Shown here: piece after piece, positions 59,738 through 64,000 of the stretch | Numbering within the stretch: position 1 is the stretch's first letter | Layout: every line of letters begins with the position of its first letter | Assembly: GCA_002717655.1 (NCBI GenBank) | Contig: PBAY01000030.1 | Location: 1-64,000, forward strand | From: Phycisphaerae bacterium | GTDB lineage: Bacteria; Planctomycetota; Phycisphaerae; Phycisphaerales; SM1A02 | DNA: 64,000 nucleotides | Direction: 5' to 3' | Notes under the pieces: generated by a model | What the model was told of the DNA's origin: nothing | Seen by the model: only the letters and a program-made list of their open reading frames with translations | Databases searched by the model: none | Program-made: the position numbers and the translations under genes

Positions 59738-61213
59738 GTGTATCGCAGCATTCGCACTGGATCCCCTCGTAAACCCGCAATTCTGGTGGGCCTTCCAACC
59801 CAGATCTCACGACTGCCCAAAGCCCTTCAGGAGCTTGATGAGGCCCATGGAGGCCGGATTTCAGCAGCCAGACGATCCCGAATGTTCAACGGAAAGGCTG
59901 GTGACCTGATCATCGAAGGTGATGACGTGATTCTGGTGGGTCTTGGAGATCGGGAACAGCTGGATCAGAATGCCATCAGATCACTGGGAGGCCGACTCGC
60001 AGGTCGACTCCATCAGGCGGATCTGCATGCCGTGGACGTTCAGCTCCATCGCACGGTCCCGGAGCAGGTGGCTGATGGGGATGCGCTTGGACAGGCTTTG
60101 GCTGAGGGAATCGGATTGTCAAACTGGCGTGTCGATTTCTTTGATGGCAAGGCCTCGAAAAACGCTGCTGCCAGCGGCTCACTCACACTGACCTCCTCTG
60201 ATCAGGAGGTGCGAGGTGGAATGCGGAGGGGGTTGATTCTTGCAGAGTCAACCAATGAGGCTCGACGAATCTCGGCTACGCCACCCAACATCTGCATCCC
60301 ATCCTGGGTCGCACAACAAGCACGAGCGGCAGCAAAGAAGACCGGGCTTCAATGCAAGGTCATTTCATTTGCTGAAGCTGTCAAACAGGGAATGGGCGGC
60401 CTTGTCAATGTTGGAAAGGGATCTGCACACAAGCCGTGCATGATCATTCTTGAACATCGACCTTCCAGACCCAGAGCAGGACATCGGCTGGTGCTGGTCG
60501 GCAAGACCATGACCTACGACAGTGGTGGTTATTCCCTGAAGATCAACAACAGCATGAAGGGGATGAAATACGACATGAACGGGGGATCCGCCGTTCTTGG
60601 CGCCATCCTGGCCATTGCCCGGCTGAAGGTGCCTGTCAATGTGACCGCGGTGCTGCCTTGTGCTGAAAATCTGGTCAGTGGAGAAGCCTATCGGCCAGAC
60701 GACATCATCACGATGCACAATGGCGTCACGGTTGAAGTGACGAATACCGATGCTGAAGGACGATTGATCCTTGGCGATGCCTTGTCCTGGTCGTGTCGAA
60801 AACTCAAACCCACGGCGATCATCGATGTAGCCACCCTGACTGGCGGGGTGGTGGTCGGTCTCGGGCATTTCTGCGCTGGAATGTGGTGTGAGGACGATGG
60901 GCTGCGTGAACAAGTGGAAGCCGCTGCTGTTTCAACCGGGGAACGTGTCTGGCAGATGCCGCTCTGGGAAGAGCATCGACAGTTCATGCAGGCCAAACAT
61001 GCTGACATCTGGAACTCGGGGCCAAGCCGCAACGCTCACCCGATTCAGGGTGCCGCGTTCCTGAGCTATTTCGTCGACAAGGGTATTCCCTGGACACATC
61101 TGGACATTGCAGGTGTCAGTGCGGTCGAGAAGCCGGATGATCTTCATGTCGTCGGGCCAACTGGCTTTGGGGTACGCCTTCTGGCTGAAGTTGCCGCTCG
61201 AACGGGAAGCTGA
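59738..61213 (+). CDS. pepA: leucyl aminopeptidase (M17, PepA)
   Basis: A 491-residue cytosolic aminopeptidase. The C-terminal catalytic domain has NTDAEGRLILGDAL (the M17 signature with metal and catalytic residues), the Lys-containing VGKTMTYDSGGYSLK and GLGHFCAGMW. The N-terminal macro-like domain is shorter but present. The start is GTG 59738 with AGGAG at 59727-59731; the frame is open upstream to 59522 but that stretch is antisense to thiE. Confidence 0.93.
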   Translation: MYRSIRTGSPRKPAILVGLPTQISRLPKALQELDEAHGGRISAARRSRMFNGKAGDLIIEGDDVILVGLGDREQLDQNAIRSLGGRLAGRLHQADLHAVDVQLHRTVPEQVADGDALGQALAEGIGLSNWRVDFFDGKASKNAAASGSLTLTSSDQEVRGGMRRGLILAESTNEARRISATPPNICIPSWVAQQARAAAKKTGLQCKVISFAEAVKQGMGGLVNVGKGSAHKPCMIILEHRPSRPRAGHRLVLVGKTMTYDSGGYSLKINNSMKGMKYDMNGGSAVLGAILAIARLKVPVNVTAVLPCAENLVSGEAYRPDDIITMHNGVTVEVTNTDAEGRLILGDALSWSCRKLKPTAIIDVATLTGGVVVGLGHFCAGMWCEDDGLREQVEAAAVSTGERVWQMPLWEEHRQFMQAKHADIWNSGPSRNAHPIQGAAFLSYFVDKGIPWTHLDIAGVSAVEKPDDLHVVGPTGFGVRLLAEVAARTGS

Positions 61214-61220
61214 GCGCACC

Positions 61221-61661
61221 TCACTTCTGGGTGACGATTGATTCAATTCGTTCTGGAATAACCTGCTTCATCCGCTCGGCAACCGCGTCATATCGATCCT
61301 GACCCTGACCAATTGGATCAGGGATGTCCCCATCAAGATCAAGCACCTGAATCTTCTCAGCCAATTCAGGGTCATCAGAGACCAGACGTCTCGCGGCATC
61401 TCGGTGCTGGGCGGTCATGCAGAGGATCAAGTCAGCTCCTCGGACCATCTCCGGCGTCAGTCGTGTTGATCGACCGTCATATTCGATTCCCATGGACTCC
61501 AGGGCAGTAATCGATTCGCTTGAGGTCGGGGCACCATCAAAGGCCGAAACCCCGGCAGAAGCCACAAAAACCTCGGAATCATCCACAAGTGATCGAGCAA
61601 TGGCCTCAGCCATCGGGCTTCGACAGGTATTTCCGGTACAGACAAATAGGACGGTACGCAC
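61221..61661 (-). CDS. low-molecular-weight phosphatase (protein-tyrosine or arginine type)
   Basis: A 146-residue LMWPTP-fold enzyme. The P-loop LFVCTGNTCRSPMAEA has the C(X)5R(S/T) signature; the Thr in CTGNTCR is the residue that in YwlE favours phosphoarginine. The general-acid Asp is in DIPDPIGQ. I chose GTG 61661, eight residues before the P-loop Cys; an upstream GTG at 61700 is also open. It lies opposite pepA with seven bases between stops. Confidence 0.9.
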   Translation of the reverse strand: MRTVLFVCTGNTCRSPMAEAIARSLVDDSEVFVASAGVSAFDGAPTSSESITALESMGIEYDGRSTRLTPEMVRGADLILCMTAQHRDAARRLVSDDPELAEKIQVLDLDGDIPDPIGQGQDRYDAVAERMKQVIPERIESIVTQK

Positions 61662-61825
61662 GATCAGCCCCTGCTCATTGGTTTGTGGACCACGGGTCAC
61701 AACTGCCGATAGTAGCCGAACCGGAGATCCGGAGACAGCAGCGATTTTGACCGGCTGCTTGCGTTAATGGGAATCATCCGTTTAGATAATCCCACTGAAT
61801 TGATCTGTTCAATGGAGAACCTGAG

Positions 61826-62395
61826 GTGGAGTTCATAAAAGTCGACGAAGCCAACGAGCTGCTTTCGCAGCATGGAATCGAACGACAATCACCTGATGAC
61901 GATCACACCTTCCTGAGGATGGTGGATGAATCACTTCCGCAACGGCATCTTTCCGTACCCAACGGAGAAACCGAACCACTTGCCGGCGCTGAAGTGATCG
62001 AGATCAGTGCTGAGCGCATGCCGGAAGTCATTGATGACATTCTGCACAAGCTGCACCACAACCAGATCATCCTCTTCCCGGTCGGGCGATGGCGCAGTAT
62101 CTTTGATGTTGTAGCTTTCTCACTGGCTGGAAACGAAGAATGGCAGCAGGTAGACGCGGCGGCAACAGTCGAACTCAACACTCGTGATCCACTGCTTTCC
62201 GAAGCTGGCGACCTTCATCTTGTCTGTGATCTGGTCAAGGCGTTGTTCCATGACTCGGAATCACCTGATCAGGGTTTGATTCTGATCACGGCTGGTCTTC
62301 CATTGGTGATGGAAATCGTTCCAAATGGCGGGGTGCGTCTCTCGTTCGGCAACGAAGCGGTTGCTGAAGAAATTTCCGAGGCGATCACGACCTGA
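61826..62395 (+). CDS. hypothetical protein
   Basis: A 189-residue soluble protein starting at GTG 61826 with GGAG eight bases upstream. It has an acidic N-terminus, an alpha/beta middle (VIEISAERMPEVIDDILHKL, IILFPVGRWRSIFDVVAFSL) and a second segment (LITAGLPLVMEIVPNGGVRL). No family was recognised. It heads a run of co-directional unrecognised genes to the right edge. Confidence 0.75.
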   Translation: MEFIKVDEANELLSQHGIERQSPDDDHTFLRMVDESLPQRHLSVPNGETEPLAGAEVIEISAERMPEVIDDILHKLHHNQIILFPVGRWRSIFDVVAFSLAGNEEWQQVDAAATVELNTRDPLLSEAGDLHLVCDLVKALFHDSESPDQGLILITAGLPLVMEIVPNGGVRLSFGNEAVAEEISEAITT

Positions 62396-62439
62396 TCCCG
62401 CTGCTCACGGAAACCAACGACAACACCTGTCTGCACCAG

Positions 62440-62880
62440 ATGATCCGCCCTGTAAACCAACCCGAGCCCCAAGGATCGGAATCTGCTCCGCTGGAACTGC
62501 TTCAGGTTGCTCGATCAGGTCTCGCCATGGTTCCCAATACCCTTGAAGAGGTCCTGGAGGCGATCTCTGAAGAAGATCTGGATGAGGTGCAGCCATCGCT
62601 GGCAACCGCCATGCGAAATCTGCTGGAGGCAGCCCGGATCATTTCCGATGTGGCCAGCGAACTCATTGATCAGATGCAGCCGCCGCTCATGGATGAACTC
62701 AAGGACGCGGAACGGATCCTGTCGAAGCGATTACTGGATTTTCGTCGGGCCATGGGGACCGGTTCGGCCGATACCATTCGACAGTCACTCCGAGACGATC
62801 TGATGCAATCAGCCAGTCACTGGAGTCGACTGCTTGATGGTGTGACGGATCGAATCGAGTCGACGAGAAAGGACCACTGA
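62440..62880 (+). CDS. hypothetical helical protein
   Basis: A 146-residue protein that is almost wholly helical (LEEVLEAISEEDLDEVQPSL, SELIDQMQPPLMDELKDAER, ILSKRLLDFRRAMG). It has no signal peptide or membrane segment. No family was recognised. It lies 44 bases after the preceding gene and 25 before the next, in the same direction. Confidence 0.7.
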   Translation: MIRPVNQPEPQGSESAPLELLQVARSGLAMVPNTLEEVLEAISEEDLDEVQPSLATAMRNLLEAARIISDVASELIDQMQPPLMDELKDAERILSKRLLDFRRAMGTGSADTIRQSLRDDLMQSASHWSRLLDGVTDRIESTRKDH

Positions 62881-62905
62881 ACATGTCACGGCACGAGGTG
62901 AGAAT

Positions 62906-63547
62906 GTGACTCGGACCAAGCAGATCCAAAGTCAGATTGATCGCGCACTGGAGGCGACCCGTGAAGAGTCATGGTTCGTAGCCGAGGTGAATTTTCTGAA
63001 AGCCATGGCCGCCAGTCGAGGTCGCAATGACTGGGAGGGCATGGTGGAAATCGTGGAGGGCCTTCGAATCGCCCGCCGTGGTATTCGCCGCAAGGCACTG
63101 GTTCGAGGATCCGTCCGGATTCTCGATGAATCCATCACCGAAACAATGGAATTCTCCCCCGGTCGATATCTGGTTCAGCCTCCGTTGGTCGGTGCTGATG
63201 CAAGAAGACTGATTCAATTCACCCGGGAACGAAGCATTCCGGTCGCCGTGGTGTGCCGGGAGCCACGTACACGAGCTGGTTTGATCCCCATCGTGGCCAT
63301 TGCCCCGGGAACCACCATTCGCGATCAGATCGAGCCTCCAACCAATGAAGCCAGGCCCACGGTTGCCTGGTTCAAGGGCGCATTGGAAGCCATTGGAGAG
63401 GCCGCGCTGGAGACGATTGACCCAGCGGAAGAGGTCACCCGACGTGTCGACCGCATCATCGGATGTCTGGACGCGATCCCTGATAACGACGCTCTGCACG
63501 TCAAACTCGCCGAAACCTGTGAAGAAGCCGCACGAAACGCTGTTTGA
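62906..63547 (+). CDS. hypothetical protein
   Basis: A 213-residue protein from GTG 62906 with GAGG upstream. The N-terminal helix (IQSQIDRALEATREESWFVA) is followed by an alpha/beta region (GSVRILDESITETMEFSPGR, VAVVCREPRTRAGLIPIVAI) and a C-terminal helical segment. No family was recognised. Confidence 0.75.
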   Translation: MTRTKQIQSQIDRALEATREESWFVAEVNFLKAMAASRGRNDWEGMVEIVEGLRIARRGIRRKALVRGSVRILDESITETMEFSPGRYLVQPPLVGADARRLIQFTRERSIPVAVVCREPRTRAGLIPIVAIAPGTTIRDQIEPPTNEARPTVAWFKGALEAIGEAALETIDPAEEVTRRVDRIIGCLDAIPDNDALHVKLAETCEEAARNAV

Positions 63548-63607
63548 CAGCCCGACAGGCGGATTTCAGCTGTGCCGGGTTACCATGTGGCTGGAAGATG
63601 ATCATCG

Positions 63608-64000
63608 ATGACTGATACCAGCAACACCACTGAACTCACCCCAACACTTCAAGCAGCAGTTGCTCCGAGCTATACGCTCAGGGTCGTGTTGACTGGTCTC
63701 ATGTGTCTGGTCCTCGGAGTCTGGGGAATCTATGACTATGTATGGGCAATCCCTGCGACGGAAGAGGGCTATCTCCGCGCGGAAATCTGTCGCAATGTCC
63801 GCGCGAGCCTTGATGGAATCGCCAATGGTGATGAGGAATTGACGACCCCGACAATCATTCTGATTGATGAGAGCCTCGCCTCGCCCCTCGAACTTCCTGA
63901 AGATGGAGGCACGACTTCCTGGCAGGATGTGCTTGGGACATTTCGAGATGCAATCGAACCACCGAACACCTTGTCGCCAACAGATGTTCCACAGCTTCGC
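63608..64000 (+). CDS. membrane protein, N-terminal part cut by the right edge
   Basis: From ATG 63608 an open frame runs past the end of the window, giving 131 residues. A membrane helix occupies about residues 24-44 (LRVVLTGLMCLVLGVWGIYD), followed by an exported or cytoplasmic region with acidic loops (GDEELTTPTIILIDESLASP). No family was recognised. It continues beyond the window. Confidence 0.75.
   Translation, partial: MTDTSNTTELTPTLQAAVAPSYTLRVVLTGLMCLVLGVWGIYDYVWAIPATEEGYLRAEICRNVRASLDGIANGDEELTTPTIILIDESLASPLELPEDGGTTSWQDVLGTFRDAIEPPNTLSPTDVPQLR

Overview
The window reads as chromosomal DNA of moderate GC content from a planctomycete, most likely of the class Phycisphaerae. This is an inference from gene content: three secreted proteins end in paired dockerin-like calcium-loop tags, there is a lysine-rich histone-H1-like protein, and there are many small lipoproteins, TPR proteins and HTH or FHA proteins of planctomycete type. 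No insertion sequence, prophage, CRISPR array or rRNA was seen. One tRNA gene (Ile, anticodon GAT) is present. Genes are densely packed with many ATGA or GTGA overlaps.

Layout. 0-8 kb: the start of an M16-type peptidase homologue running off the left edge, a KKATR-repeat DNA-binding protein, a 7Fe ferredoxin, small membrane proteins, a FliA/WhiG-type sigma factor, a membrane-anchored HTH protein, phosphatidylserine decarboxylase and metG. 8-20 kb: a large secreted TPR protein, an ArsR-methyltransferase fusion, a LigD-phosphoesterase-like protein, a Bfd-like protein, a PilZ protein, hslV, a Ser/Thr kinase, an amidase-like protein, two lipoproteins, a tandem clpP pair and an FHA-GAF histidine kinase. 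20-35 kb: holA, lipoproteins, sucD, a LamG/dockerin-like secreted protein, purM, an outer-membrane barrel, a metallophosphoesterase, rdgB-queF, a TPR lipoprotein, dnaN, a redox group (peroxiredoxin-like, DsbD-alpha-like, rhodanese-like) and an MBL hydrolase. 35-44 kb: a secreted GSDH-type dehydrogenase, tRNA-Ile, a paired crcB/fluC, mdh, a MOSC protein, a potassium channel, a secreted beta-helix protein, gap and a subtilase-like lipoprotein.

44.5-56.2 kb is the most unusual region: fifteen co-directional genes, nearly all with signal peptides, lipoboxes or membrane segments. It holds an ExbB/TolQ-like channel, an ExbD/TolR-like protein and a TonB-like proline-rich protein, a sigma/anti-sigma-like pair, a YcfL-like lipoprotein, a large FlgT/CsgG/LpoB-like periplasmic protein and a FlgO-like plus DUF4384-like protein. 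The whole is bracketed by two paralogous pairs, each a small lipoprotein and a coiled-coil protein. I read it as a candidate undescribed trans-envelope machine powered by the proton-motive force, with its own sigma factor.

56-64 kb: cobalamin adenosyltransferase, an isolated atpG, a PhnP-like hydrolase, a ThiD2-ThiE fusion, pepA, a low-molecular-weight phosphatase and a run of unrecognised proteins, the last cut by the right edge.

Other points for a second look: two genes (psd and the 34.3 kb MBL gene) have no ATG, GTG or TTG where their homology begins and each follows an in-frame stop. One ClpP has Asn in place of the catalytic Asp. Several enzyme homologues appear to have lost catalytic residues (M16, rhodanese, amidase). 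Function calls rest on motif recognition by eye, without database searches.
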